Notes under the pieces: generated by a model
What the model saw: only the letters and a program-made list of their open reading frames with translations
The model's database searches: none
Told to the model about the DNA's origin: nothing
In this document: positions 1-8,953 of the stretch, in pieces
How positions within the stretch are numbered: position 1 is the stretch's first letter
Layout: each line of letters begins with the position of its first letter
Made by a program: the position numbers and the translations under genes
Source of the DNA: Bacillota bacterium
Lineage (GTDB): Bacteria; Bacillota; Clostridia; Christensenellales; Aristaeellaceae
Assembly (NCBI GenBank): GCA_023395615.1
Contig: JAEWYP010000038.1
Coordinates: forward strand, 1 to 56,205
DNA length: 56,205 bases
Direction: 5' to 3'

Positions 1-1328
1 AGCGCCGCCCCCAGAGCGGTCGTTTCCAGCACCGCGGGGCGCACCACGGGCACGCCCAGAATGTCGCTTTGAAACTGCATTAAAAAGCCGTTGGCGCTCG
101 CGCCGCCGTCCACCTGCATATGCGGCGGGCGGCTGCCGCAATCCGCCGCCATGGCGTTAAACAGGTCCGCGCTCTGGTAGGCGATGGCCTCCAGCGCGGC
201 GCGCACGATGTGCGCCCGGTTGGTGCCGCGCGTCATGCCCACGATGATGCCCCGGCTGTACATATCCCAGTAGGGCGCGCCAAGGCCAGTAAACGCGGGT
301 ACCAGAAACACGCCCGCCGTATCCGGCACGCTCTGGGCAATCTGCTCGGTTTCGGCGCTGCTTTGGATCAGTCCCAGCTCGTCGCGAAGCCATTGCACGG
401 TCGCCCCGCCCATAAACACGCTGCCCTCCAGCGCGTAGGTGGGCTGGCCGTTCAGCCGCCACGCCATGGTGGTCAGCAATCCGTTGCGGCTTTCGGCGGG
501 GGTATCGCCCGTGTTCATCAGCATAAAGCAGCCGGTGCCGTAGGTGTTTTTCACCATGCCTTTTTCAAAACACGCCTGCCCGAACAGCGAGGCGTGCTGG
601 TCGCCCGCCAGCGCCGCCACGGGAATGGGCCGCCCCAGGATTTCCGAGCGCAGGTTGCCCACCACCTGCGCGCTGTCCGTCACCTCCGGCAGCAGCGCGC
701 GGGGAATGTTTAACATCTGCAACAGCTCGTCGTCCCATTGTTGGGTGTGGATGTTAAACAGCATCGTGCGCCCGGCATTGGTCGCGTCGGTCACGTGCGG
801 GCGGCCCTCCACCAGATGCCAGGCCAGAAAGCTGTCCACGGTGCCAAAGCACAGCTCCCCCCGCTCGGCGCGTTCGTGCAGGTGCAGCGTGTCCAGCAGC
901 CACGCGAGCTTGGTGCCGCTGAAGTACGCGTCCGGCACCAGCCCGGTCTTTTGCCGGATCAGGTCGCTTTTCCCCTCGGCTACCAGCTTCTCCACATACG
1001 GGGCGGTACGGCGGCACTGCCACACAATGGCGTTATGCACGCACGCGCCGGTGGCGCGGTCCCACAGCAGGGTGGTTTCCCGCTGATTGGTAATGCCGAT
1101 AGCCGCGATGTCGTTCACATCCACGCCGGAAAGTTTCACGGCGGTCTGCAGCGCGGTGATCTGGCTGTTCAGGATGTCTTCCGGGTCATGCTCCACCCAC
1201 CCGGGCTGGGGAAAGTACTGCTTAAACTCGATGGCGTGGGTTGCCAGCACCTGCCCCTGCGTGGTAAAAACGACCGCGCGGCTGGATGTGGTGCCCTGAT
1301 CCAGGGCGACGAGAACGGTACGCGGCAA
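1..1328 (-). CDS. glpK: Glycerol kinase (C-terminus cut by window edge)
   Basis: Phosphorylates glycerol to sn-glycerol 3-phosphate with ATP in the cytoplasm (FGGY kinase family). The reverse strand reads LVALDQGTTSSRAVVF at the N-terminus, then GITNQRETTLLWDR, the substrate-site stretch DAYFSGTKLAW, GDQHASLFGQ, NTYGTGCFMLMNTG and the second-domain motif QVDGGASANGFLMQFQ, all standard glycerol kinase signatures. About 442 of roughly 500 codons are present; the frame stays open at base 1. I chose the TTG start at 1328 because GGAGG (1336-1340) lies 7 nt upstream and the product then begins directly at the nucleotide-binding strand. It follows hemZ in the same direction with a 116-nt gap. No glpF or glpD is visible in the window. 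Confidence 0.95.
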   Translation of the reverse strand, partial: MPRTVLVALDQGTTSSRAVVFTTQGQVLATHAIEFKQYFPQPGWVEHDPEDILNSQITALQTAVKLSGVDVNDIAAIGITNQRETTLLWDRATGACVHNAIVWQCRRTAPYVEKLVAEGKSDLIRQKTGLVPDAYFSGTKLAWLLDTLHLHERAERGELCFGTVDSFLAWHLVEGRPHVTDATNAGRTMLFNIHTQQWDDELLQMLNIPRALLPEVTDSAQVVGNLRSEILGRPIPVAALAGDQHASLFGQACFEKGMVKNTYGTGCFMLMNTGDTPAESRNGLLTTMAWRLNGQPTYALEGSVFMGGATVQWLRDELGLIQSSAETEQIAQSVPDTAGVFLVPAFTGLGAPYWDMYSRGIIVGMTRGTNRAHIVRAALEAIAYQSADLFNAMAADCGSRPPHMQVDGGASANGFLMQFQSDILGVPVVRPAVLETTALGAA

Positions 1329-1444
1329 AAGAACCCCTCCCTCCCGCGCGGGAAAGTACCCCGGCGCGGTTTGATTTATGATCACAAATGAACCCGAATC
1401 CATCGGGCGATACACAAAGGAAAAGGTTCGCGGCGGTTATGCCG

Positions 1445-2938
1445 TCAGCGGAACAGCGCCGCCTTGCGCGCGGCCATTTCCGGCGCGCGGGCGATGTATT
1501 CCGCCACACTGGTTACGTTGGGCGCACGCTCGATGCGCAGATCATGGTCCGTAAACACCCGCTTGCTGATGGCGCCCGCGCCGCAGGCGAGGATGGAGGC
1601 GGTTTCCTCCATAATATCCACGTTATACAGGCAGGCCGCGCCGCGGCGGGCGTAGCCCACGTTCTGCTGCTGCCCGGCCATATATTTCTGCCGGTACAGG
1701 TAGTAAGGCTCCATGCCCAGCGCGTCGGCGGTCGCGCCGCCCAGCGCCGTCATTTCCGCCACAGCGTCCGCGTCCGCAAGGGGAGTCCCCTCCAGATGCA
1801 GGCGGCTGGAGCGTTTGATGGCCAGCGTATGCACGGTCAGGCTGTCCGGGTTCAGGTCGGCAATGCGCTTCATGGTGTGGGCAAAATCGGCCACCGTTTC
1901 GCCGGGCAGCCCGGCGATCACATCCATGTTGATATCGGCAAAGCCAAGCGCGCGCGCCAAACGGAAGGCTTCCTCCGTCTGCGTGGCGGTGTGGTCGCGG
2001 CCCACGGCGCGCAGGGTGGCGTCGTTCATGGTTTGCGGGTTCACGCTGATGCGCCCCACACCGCACCGGAGCATCGCGTTCAGCTTCCCCGTGGTGATGG
2101 TGTCCGGTCGCCCGGCTTCCACGGTAAACTCCGGCGGGTTGGGGAAACAGGCGACGGTGTGCGCAAGCAGCGCGGCGAAGGCTTCCTCGTCAAGCGCCGT
2201 AGGCGTGCCGCCGCCGATATAGAGTGCGCGCAAGCGCAGGCCGCGCTCCCGTAATAACTGCGCGGCGGCGGTCATCTCGGTAAACAGCGCGTTCAGGTAC
2301 GGTTGCACCTGCTTCCCCTTGCCCAGCGCCTCGCCGGGGAACGAGCAGTAGGCGCACCGCGTGCGGCAAAACGGGATGGATACGTACACGTCCGCGTCGG
2401 TTTCGGCGGGCGCGGGCAACGTTTGCTGCACCGCAACGATGCGGCGCAACAGCTCCGCCTTTTCGGGCGATACGTCAAACACGTCGGTCAGCGCCCGCGC
2501 GCTTTCCGAAAGGCTCAAACCCGAAGCCAGATTTTCATATACAAGGCGCGTGGGGCGGATGCCCGTAAGCGATCCCCACGGGGGCCGCCGACCCGTTACC
2601 TGTTTGCAGAGGTCGTACAGGGTCAGCTTGCAAAGGCGCTTCTGCAACCGCCGCACGACCAGCGGGTCGCCGTTCAGCGCGGGCTGCTCCCGCACGGCGC
2701 TTTCCCCGCGCAGGGTAAACGCGCAGCGCCACACGCCGCCGGTTTCGGCAAATAGATGGGTAAGCGTCTCCATGTCCGCCGTGGCGGGGGTGGCGGTAAA
2801 CTGCGCCTTGGCCTCGTCCTCCGGGGTCAGGGGCGCGGTCGCCTGCACCGCGAAAGCCTCCACAGGCCAGAAGAGTTTCAGCACTTCGTCCAGTTCGTTG
2901 GCGTAACGGGGCAGAGGCGTGCGCAGCAGGATTTTCAT
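1445..2938 (-). CDS. hemZ: HemZ-type radical SAM coproporphyrinogen dehydrogenase-like protein
   Basis: 497-residue radical SAM enzyme of the HemN/HemZ group, classically linked to anaerobic coproporphyrinogen III decarboxylation. The 4Fe-4S cluster motif CxxxCxxC is C191/C195/C198 in IPFCRTRCAYCSFPG. It is followed by LYIGGGTPTAL, the SAM-binding glycine stretch of this family, and GRISVNPQTMN. The roughly 180 residues before the radical SAM core are typical of HemZ and absent from HemN. The ATG overlaps the stop of the upstream metallo-hydrolase by four bases (ATGA), so the two genes are probably translationally coupled. No other haem gene is visible here, so the physiological substrate is inferred from the family only; HemW-like haem handling is the alternative. 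Confidence 0.88.
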   Translation of the reverse strand: MKILLRTPLPRYANELDEVLKLFWPVEAFAVQATAPLTPEDEAKAQFTATPATADMETLTHLFAETGGVWRCAFTLRGESAVREQPALNGDPLVVRRLQKRLCKLTLYDLCKQVTGRRPPWGSLTGIRPTRLVYENLASGLSLSESARALTDVFDVSPEKAELLRRIVAVQQTLPAPAETDADVYVSIPFCRTRCAYCSFPGEALGKGKQVQPYLNALFTEMTAAAQLLRERGLRLRALYIGGGTPTALDEEAFAALLAHTVACFPNPPEFTVEAGRPDTITTGKLNAMLRCGVGRISVNPQTMNDATLRAVGRDHTATQTEEAFRLARALGFADINMDVIAGLPGETVADFAHTMKRIADLNPDSLTVHTLAIKRSSRLHLEGTPLADADAVAEMTALGGATADALGMEPYYLYRQKYMAGQQQNVGYARRGAACLYNVDIMEETASILACGAGAISKRVFTDHDLRIERAPNVTSVAEYIARAPEMAARKAALFR

Positions 2939-3540
2939 GCTTCGTCCCGCCCCGCGAAGGTGCTCGCGCCGTGCCCCGGGTACGCCGGGATGCGCGGATG
3001 CAGGTACAGGATGCGCCGCAGGCTGTTCTTGAGCGCCGTAAAATCGCCGTCGGCAAAATCATAGCGGCCGTAGCCGCCGTTAAACAGCGTATCTCCGCAC
3101 AATAGCCCGGCGTTTTCCGGCAGCAGGTAGCAAACGCTCCCCGCGCTGTGCCCGGGGGTGTGCAGCACGCGGATGTCCATGCCCGCCAGCCGCAGCACCT
3201 GATTGTCCTCCACAAAAAGCGGCTTCGTTTTCACGCGCACGTCAAAGCCAAACTCCGCCCCCACGTTCAGCGCCGGATCGGTCAGCTTGGGCGCGTCCGC
3301 CGGGTGGAGGTATACGGGGATGCCATAGCGCGCGCACACCGCGTCCACCGCGCCGATATGGTCGTAGTGTCCGTGGGTCAGCAGCACCGCCGCGGGTTTG
3401 CGGTCCGCAATATCGGCGATGATGCGCGGCGCGTCGGCCCCGGGGTCCACGATCACCGTTTGCCGGGTGGCCGCGTTCTCCACCACGTAACAATTCATCA
3501 TAAAATCGCCCACACAGAGCGTTTCCACCATAACCGGCAA
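2935..3540 (-). CDS. MBL-fold metallo-hydrolase, glyoxalase II-like
   Basis: About 201 residues with the zinc motif THGHYDHIG (HxHxDH), the second metal histidine in HTPGHSAGS, the bridging aspartate in LLCGDTLF and the terminal PGHG. This is the short glyoxalase II/RNase Z-like MBL type that follows rel-dtd in many Clostridia and is often annotated hydroxyacylglutathione hydrolase; its true substrate is uncertain. Start choice: GAGGTG lies 6 nt before a TTG at 3540; an in-frame ATG at 3531 and a GTG at 3549 fit the ribosome binding site less well. It sits 19 nt after dtd and overlaps hemZ by 4 bp, so it belongs to the same transcript. Confidence 0.85.
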   Translation of the reverse strand: MPVMVETLCVGDFMMNCYVVENAATRQTVIVDPGADAPRIIADIADRKPAAVLLTHGHYDHIGAVDAVCARYGIPVYLHPADAPKLTDPALNVGAEFGFDVRVKTKPLFVEDNQVLRLAGMDIRVLHTPGHSAGSVCYLLPENAGLLCGDTLFNGGYGRYDFADGDFTALKNSLRRILYLHPRIPAYPGHGASTFAGRDEA

Positions 3541-3559
3541 TGCGTTCACCTCAAAAATG

Positions 3560-4009
3560 TTAAAATACCCGCCGGGAATCCAGCAGGATGGTAACCGGCC
3601 CGTCGTTCACCAGGCTCACGGCCATGTCCGCGCCGAACACGCCGGTTTCCACCAGCACGCCCTGCCCGCGCCACGAGGCGACCGCCTTCTGGTACAGCGC
3701 GTCCGCCGCTTCGGGGCGCTCCGCCCGGATAAAACTGGGCCGTCTGCCGTCACGCGCGTCGCCCAGCAGGGTAAACTGGCTCACCGCCAGTATCGCCCCG
3801 CCCACTTCCTGCAGGGAGCGGTTCATTTTGCCCGCGTCGTCCTCAAAAACGCGCAGGTTGAGCACTTTATCCGCAATATAGGCGGCGTCGCGTTCCCCGT
3901 CGCCCACCTCAACCCCGATCAGCACCATCAGCCCCTTGCCGATTTCCCCCGTAATCTGGTCGCGCACGGCGACCGACGCGCGTAAAACGCGCTGCACCAC
4001 TGCCCGCAT
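3560..4009 (-). CDS. dtd: D-aminoacyl-tRNA deacylase
   Basis: 149-residue DTD. It hydrolyses D-aminoacyl-tRNA (and Gly-tRNA-Ala) in the cytosol, keeping D-amino acids out of translation. It starts MRAVVQRVLRASV and carries both family motifs: SQFTLLGD (catalytic SQxTL) and the C-terminal NDGPVTILLDS (cross-subunit Gly-Pro motif). Length matches the family. The ATG at 4009 follows AAAGGGTGG at a usable distance, and an upstream in-frame GTG (4018) would sit inside that site. It lies 62 nt downstream of rel, the usual order in Bacillota. Confidence 0.96.
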   Translation of the reverse strand: MRAVVQRVLRASVAVRDQITGEIGKGLMVLIGVEVGDGERDAAYIADKVLNLRVFEDDAGKMNRSLQEVGGAILAVSQFTLLGDARDGRRPSFIRAERPEAADALYQKAVASWRGQGVLVETGVFGADMAVSLVNDGPVTILLDSRRVF

Positions 4010-4071
4010 GAAAACCACCCTTTCCCAAAGACCCGGCAGGGTATGCCCGCCGTGCCTGTATGATCGGCTGC

Positions 4072-6267
4072 TTACGAAAGGCCGCGGTACACTTCCATAA
4101 TGTCCGTGCGCCGTTGCAGAGCTTTAATCACCTTATCCAGCTGCTCGCGCGCCGTTACCTGCACCACCATGGTGATGACGCTGGTCTTGCGTTTATCGTC
4201 GCGCTTGGCGGACACCGCCACGATGGGCACGCCCAGGTTGCCGATAAACAGCGCCAGCTCGCCCAGCAGGCTTACATGGTCATAGGCGATAATGTTGATG
4301 GTGGCGTTAAACGAGCCGCCTTCGGTGTTGGCCCAGCTGACCTCCACCATGCGCTCCTGCTCGTCGGCGCTTACGTTGGGGCAGTCGGCCTTGTGCACGG
4401 TCACGCCGCGCCCGCGTGTGATATAGCCCACGATTTCGTCACCCGGCACAGGGTTGCAGCACTTGGCAAAGCGCACCAGCATGCCGCTTTCGCCCTTTAC
4501 ATAGATGCCGTGGGTAGGCTTGCCCAGCTGTTTTTGCAACTCCTGCGGCGGGGTTTCCACCACCTTGGGCAGGGTTTGCGCCTCGTCCTTGCGCTGCTCG
4601 TCCAGCAGGCGGCTGATCACATAGGCGCTGGCGATGCCGCCGTAGCCCACCGCGCCGTAAATATCATCCAGCTCCTGAAAGGCGTACCGTTTCAGGATGG
4701 GGTCGTAGTATTCCGGCTTGGTCAGCACCGGCAGCGATACGCCGCGCCGCTTGGCCTCGTGCTCCAGCATTTCCCGGCCGCGCACCACGTTTTCGCCGTG
4801 CAGCTCGCGCTTGAAAAACTGGCGGATTTTCGCCTTGGCCTGCTGGGTTTTGACCACCTTGAGCCAGTCCATGCTGGGTCCCTTGGAGTTGGCAGAGGTG
4901 ATAATTTCCACACGGTCGCCCGTTTCAAGCGGCGTTTCCAGCGGCACAATACGGCCGTTCACCTTGGCCCCCACGCAATGGTTGCCCACGCCGCTGTGGA
5001 TGCGGTAGGCAAAATCCACGGGGGTGGAGCCGCGCTGCATGCTAACGATGTCCCCTTTGGGGGTAAACAGCAGCACCTCGTCGCTGAACAGGTCGGTCTT
5101 TAGCGAGTCGATAAACTCCTTGCTGTCCCGCGTTTCGTTTTGCCAGTCCAAAATCTGCCGCAACCAGTACAGTTTGTTGTCCAGATCGCCTTCAGGCCCG
5201 CCGCCCTCTTTGTAGCGCCAGTGCGCAGCCACGCCAAACTCCGCCACGCGGTGCATTTCCCATGTGCGAATCTGGATTTCAAACGGGAAAGGCATTTTGC
5301 GCCCGCCGATTACCGTGGTGTGCAGGCTCTGGTACATATTGCTCTTGGGTACGCTGATATAATCCTTAAACCGGCCGGGAATCTGGTTCCACAGCGTATG
5401 CACGATGCCCAGCACCGTATAGCAGTCCTGCACCGAGTCCACAATCACGCGCACGGCGATCAGGTCATAAATCTGGTCGAAGGTCTTGTTCTGGTCGGTC
5501 ATTTTTTTGTAGATGGAATACAGATGCTTGGGCCGCCCGTCCATCTCGTAATGGATGCCCTGCGCATCCAGCTTTTCGGAAAGCTGGCTGATCACCATGC
5601 GGATGTTTTCCTCCCGCTCGGCGCGGCGCAGGCCCACCTTCTGGGCGATGTCGTGGTAAGCTTCGGGGTTGATGTATTTAAAGGAGAGGTCCTCCAGCTC
5701 CTGCTTGATGGCGTTCATGCCCAAACGATGCGCCAATGGAGCGAAAATATCCAGCGTTTCGCCCGCGATGGCTCTCTGACGGTCCTCCGGCTGAAAGCGC
5801 AGGGTGCGCATGTTGTGCAGGCGGTCCGCCAGTTTGATGATGACAACGCGGATGTCCTTGCTCATGGCGAGGATCATCTTGCGCAGACTTTCGGCCTTCT
5901 GCTCCTCCCGGTCGGTAAAATCCAGCTTGTCCAGCTTGGTCACGCCGTCCACCAGCGTGGCCACTTCCTCGCCAAACTCCGCGCGGATGGTGTCCAGCGA
6001 CACGCACTGGCAGTCCTCCACCGTATCGTGCAGCAGGCCCGCCGCAATCGTGGGCGCGTCAATCATCAGATCGGTCAAAATGCTTGCGACCGATACGGGG
6101 TGGATAAAGTACGGCTCGCCGCTCTTGCGCGTCTGCCCGGCGTGGGCTTTTTCGGCAAACTCGTACGCTTTTTTCACAATCAGGTAGCTGTCCCCGGGGT
6201 GCTGTTTCTGCACGCGGGCCAGCATTTTTTCCATGGGCATACACTCGTTGGTGATATAGGTTAACAT
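4072..6267 (-). CDS. rel: Bifunctional (p)ppGpp synthetase/hydrolase, Rel/SpoT family
   Basis: 731 residues controlling the stringent response: pyrophosphate transfer from ATP to GDP/GTP, and hydrolysis of (p)ppGpp. Domains in order: HD hydrolase (HAGQTRKSGEPYFIHP and LLHDTVED, residues about 45-85), nucleotidyltransferase (RFKDYISVPKSNMYQSLHT), TGS (LFTPKGDIVSMQRGSTPVDFAYRIH), helical/zinc-finger region (FAKCCNPVPGDEIVGYITRGRG) and a C-terminal ACT domain. The intact HD motif supports a two-way enzyme. Start at 6267: GGGAGGG lies 6 nt upstream. A reading frame extending to 6402 would overlap recJ and lacks homology-like sequence. It begins 13 nt after the recJ stop, so the two are co-transcribed. 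Confidence 0.96.
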   Translation of the reverse strand: MLTYITNECMPMEKMLARVQKQHPGDSYLIVKKAYEFAEKAHAGQTRKSGEPYFIHPVSVASILTDLMIDAPTIAAGLLHDTVEDCQCVSLDTIRAEFGEEVATLVDGVTKLDKLDFTDREEQKAESLRKMILAMSKDIRVVIIKLADRLHNMRTLRFQPEDRQRAIAGETLDIFAPLAHRLGMNAIKQELEDLSFKYINPEAYHDIAQKVGLRRAEREENIRMVISQLSEKLDAQGIHYEMDGRPKHLYSIYKKMTDQNKTFDQIYDLIAVRVIVDSVQDCYTVLGIVHTLWNQIPGRFKDYISVPKSNMYQSLHTTVIGGRKMPFPFEIQIRTWEMHRVAEFGVAAHWRYKEGGGPEGDLDNKLYWLRQILDWQNETRDSKEFIDSLKTDLFSDEVLLFTPKGDIVSMQRGSTPVDFAYRIHSGVGNHCVGAKVNGRIVPLETPLETGDRVEIITSANSKGPSMDWLKVVKTQQAKAKIRQFFKRELHGENVVRGREMLEHEAKRRGVSLPVLTKPEYYDPILKRYAFQELDDIYGAVGYGGIASAYVISRLLDEQRKDEAQTLPKVVETPPQELQKQLGKPTHGIYVKGESGMLVRFAKCCNPVPGDEIVGYITRGRGVTVHKADCPNVSADEQERMVEVSWANTEGGSFNATINIIAYDHVSLLGELALFIGNLGVPIVAVSAKRDDKRKTSVITMVVQVTAREQLDKVIKALQRRTDIMEVYRGLS

Positions 6268-6280
6268 GCCGGTCCCTCCC

Positions 6281-8788
6281 TTACAAAGCGGGGCGCGTAA
6301 CCGCGGCGAGGGCGCGCACCGCGCCGAGCGTCGGGCTGTCGGACAGCGAACATTGGTCGGCTTCGCGGAACCGATAGTGGAAAGGGGCATCCGAAAAATC
6401 AATCAGCCCCAGCTGGGCAAAGGCCAGCAGCCCCAGCAGCGTCTGCGCCTCGCCAAGCGCCGCTTCCCGCGCCGTCTGGGCCAGGCTGGCAAACGCCGAC
6501 CGGCGAAGAATGCGGTATAGCCCCCGATAGGCGGGATCCCCCGCGTCCAGCGCCCGCGCCGCCCGACACAACGCCTGCGAAGGGGCGGACGCGTATACCG
6601 CCGCGCCCGGCAGCAGCCCGTGCCAGTACGCCGCGCCGTTTAAGGTCAGGGGGCCGTCCAACAGCACGACCGCCTTCCAGCGGCCCGTAATCTGCGGTTC
6701 CGGCTGCGTAAGCAAAGTGTGAAAGCATCGGGGGTCGTCCGGCACGCCGCGCGCCCAGTCCACCCGGTCGCCGTACGCGGCCAGAAAACCCGCCGCCGTA
6801 GCCCGCGCGTAAGCCACAAACAGCGTACCCTGCCGCCCGGCCAGCAGCGTTTCCATCGCTGCCGGTTCTCCAGCTTGCGAAACAAACGGGCCGAACGCGG
6901 CCTGCTCCGTCGCGGCGTCTTTCGGGGGCGCGCAGTCCGGCTCAACGGCAGTTCCCCGCGCCGATTCCGCCCCGGTCCGCGCCGCCGGATGGGTAGCCTT
7001 CATCACTTCTGCATCGGGCAGGCTGTTTCCTGCCGACAGGGTGGGAAACGCGGCCAGTTCCGCACGCAGCGCCGCCAGCAGCGCGTTGTCCCACGCGGCC
7101 TGCCCTTCGGCGGCCAGCGCGTCCGCCAGCGCCCGGGCGCAGGGGCGCATGGCCTGTGCCTGAAATTTAACGGATACGCTGCCCCGGTACTCGTCCCGGG
7201 CGAGGGTATAGGCCGCGTCCACCGTGTCCGGCAGGGTCGCGGCCTGCGCGCCCATGCCGAACCCCACGCCGGAAAGCAGCTTATCGCCCTGCCGGAGGGT
7301 CAGCTGCAGGTGTGCGCCCTGCGCCCCGCAGGCCCGGCGGCGCAGCACCTGCGCGCCCCCGGTGAAAAACACGGGCGCGGGGTTGCCAAGGCCGAAAGGT
7401 TCCAGCTGCGAAAGCGCATCCAGCAGCACATCGTCCGCGGCGGCAAAGGGAAGCTCCGCGTCGTATTCCTGCACGGGGATCATCAGCTCGTCCGTGGCGG
7501 CTTCGCGCACGGCCTGTTCCAGCCGGTCACGGAACGCCTCGTCGTTTTCCTCCGCAAGCGTCACACCCGCGGCCATCTCATGCCCGCCGTAACGCAGCAG
7601 CAGATCGTCGCAGGTTTGCAGGCAACGGGCGAGGTTGATGCCGTGAACCCCGCGCAAACTGCCGTGCAGCACGCCGTCCTCCCCACACAGGGCGCATACG
7701 GGCACGCCGTAACGCCGGTTCAGCCGCCCGGCCACCAGCCCCACCACCCCGGCGGGCCAGTCATCCCCGCGCACAAACAGCACGCGATCCTTCACAAAAT
7801 CGTGCGTCTCGGCCTGCATTTCCGCCTGCGCGGTCGCCTCGGCCTCCATGCGCTTGCGTTCGGTATTGGCCCGGTCCAACTGCCCGGCCAGCGTTTCCGC
7901 CTCGGCAGGGTCCCGCGTCATCAGCAGGCGTACGCTTCGGCTGGCGTCGTCAATGCGGCCCGCCGCGTTCAGCCTTGGGGCCAGTTGATATGCAACCGCC
8001 TCGGAGGTGAGCGGTTCCCGGCAGCCCGCCGCCTTGATCAGCGCCCGCACGCCCGGGCGCTCGCCCATGCGCGGCAGGCCCAGCGCCACAATCGCCCGGT
8101 TTTCGGACAGCAGGGGCACAATATCCGCCACGGTGGCGATTGCCGCCAGCTCCAGCCACTGCGCGGCGGTTTCCACCCCCAACAGGGCAGCCGCCAGCTT
8201 GTAGGCTACGCCCGCGCCGCACAGGCGGGGGAACGGGTACCCGTTCAGCACCGGATTGACTACCGCGTCCGCCGGACAGGGGATCAGCCCCGGCTGGTGG
8301 TGGTCGGTCACGATCACGCGCATGCCCAGTTCCTTCGCGCGCGCCACCTCCGCGGCGTTGGTGATGCCCAGATCCACCGTTACCAGCAGGCGGTAAGTTT
8401 TGGCCAGTTCTTCGACGGCGGGCAGGTTCAGCCCATACCCTTCCGCGCGCAGGGGCACGTGCGGCTCCGCGGGAATCCCGTACAGGCGCAGGGCCTCGGT
8501 GGCGATGGCGGCGGCGCAAACGCCGTCCGTATCGTAATCGCCGTATACCACGGCGGGCCAGTTTTCCGCCTTTGCCTGCCCAAGCAGCGCGAGCGCCTCC
8601 CCCATGCCGCTCAGCAGCATCGGGTTGTACAGGTCGGCCATGCCGGGGTGCAGAAACGCCTCCGCCTGCGCCGCCGTATCCACCCCGCGCGCAAAAAGCA
8701 GCTCCGCCAGTACCCCGTCATAGGGGTGCAGCGCCCGGCGCGCGGCAGGGGTAAAGGGGCGGTCTTCCCGGCGGACAAAACGAAGCAT
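6281..8788 (-). CDS. recJ: Single-stranded-DNA-specific exonuclease RecJ
   Basis: 835-residue 5'-3' ssDNA exonuclease of the DHH phosphoesterase superfamily, acting in recombination and repair. Metal-binding motifs: VYGDYDTDGVCAAAI (DxDxDG), VTVDLGITN, and the name-giving VIVTDHHQPG. The DHHA1 region contains YGGHEMAAGVTL, followed by an OB-fold domain (PVFFTGGAQVLRRR). The last 250 residues form an Ala-rich extension longer than in E. coli RecJ, as in other Bacillota; it is the least conserved-looking part. Start at 8788 with GGGAG 7 nt upstream. First gene of the minus-strand run recJ-rel-dtd-MBL-hemZ. Confidence 0.95.
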   Translation of the reverse strand: MLRFVRREDRPFTPAARRALHPYDGVLAELLFARGVDTAAQAEAFLHPGMADLYNPMLLSGMGEALALLGQAKAENWPAVVYGDYDTDGVCAAAIATEALRLYGIPAEPHVPLRAEGYGLNLPAVEELAKTYRLLVTVDLGITNAAEVARAKELGMRVIVTDHHQPGLIPCPADAVVNPVLNGYPFPRLCGAGVAYKLAAALLGVETAAQWLELAAIATVADIVPLLSENRAIVALGLPRMGERPGVRALIKAAGCREPLTSEAVAYQLAPRLNAAGRIDDASRSVRLLMTRDPAEAETLAGQLDRANTERKRMEAEATAQAEMQAETHDFVKDRVLFVRGDDWPAGVVGLVAGRLNRRYGVPVCALCGEDGVLHGSLRGVHGINLARCLQTCDDLLLRYGGHEMAAGVTLAEENDEAFRDRLEQAVREAATDELMIPVQEYDAELPFAAADDVLLDALSQLEPFGLGNPAPVFFTGGAQVLRRRACGAQGAHLQLTLRQGDKLLSGVGFGMGAQAATLPDTVDAAYTLARDEYRGSVSVKFQAQAMRPCARALADALAAEGQAAWDNALLAALRAELAAFPTLSAGNSLPDAEVMKATHPAARTGAESARGTAVEPDCAPPKDAATEQAAFGPFVSQAGEPAAMETLLAGRQGTLFVAYARATAAGFLAAYGDRVDWARGVPDDPRCFHTLLTQPEPQITGRWKAVVLLDGPLTLNGAAYWHGLLPGAAVYASAPSQALCRAARALDAGDPAYRGLYRILRRSAFASLAQTAREAALGEAQTLLGLLAFAQLGLIDFSDAPFHYRFREADQCSLSDSPTLGAVRALAAVTRPAL

Positions 8789-8953
8789 GGCGGTTCTCCC
8801 TTCCAAAGGTACGAATAGAAGTATTCTACCATAATCGCGGGCCTCGCGCAAAGGCGCGGCTTGCCATGGCGCGGCGTTTCGGCTACAATAAGGCGAATCA
8901 TTTCCGCGCGATCCCGGCCTGCCGGCCTGCCGCGCGGCACAGAAGGTGCGCTG

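Noticed and set aside
6719..8818. 699-codon plus-strand frame opposite recJ
   Set aside because: Arg/Gly/His-rich shadow of recJ, whose motifs are unmistakable on the other strand.
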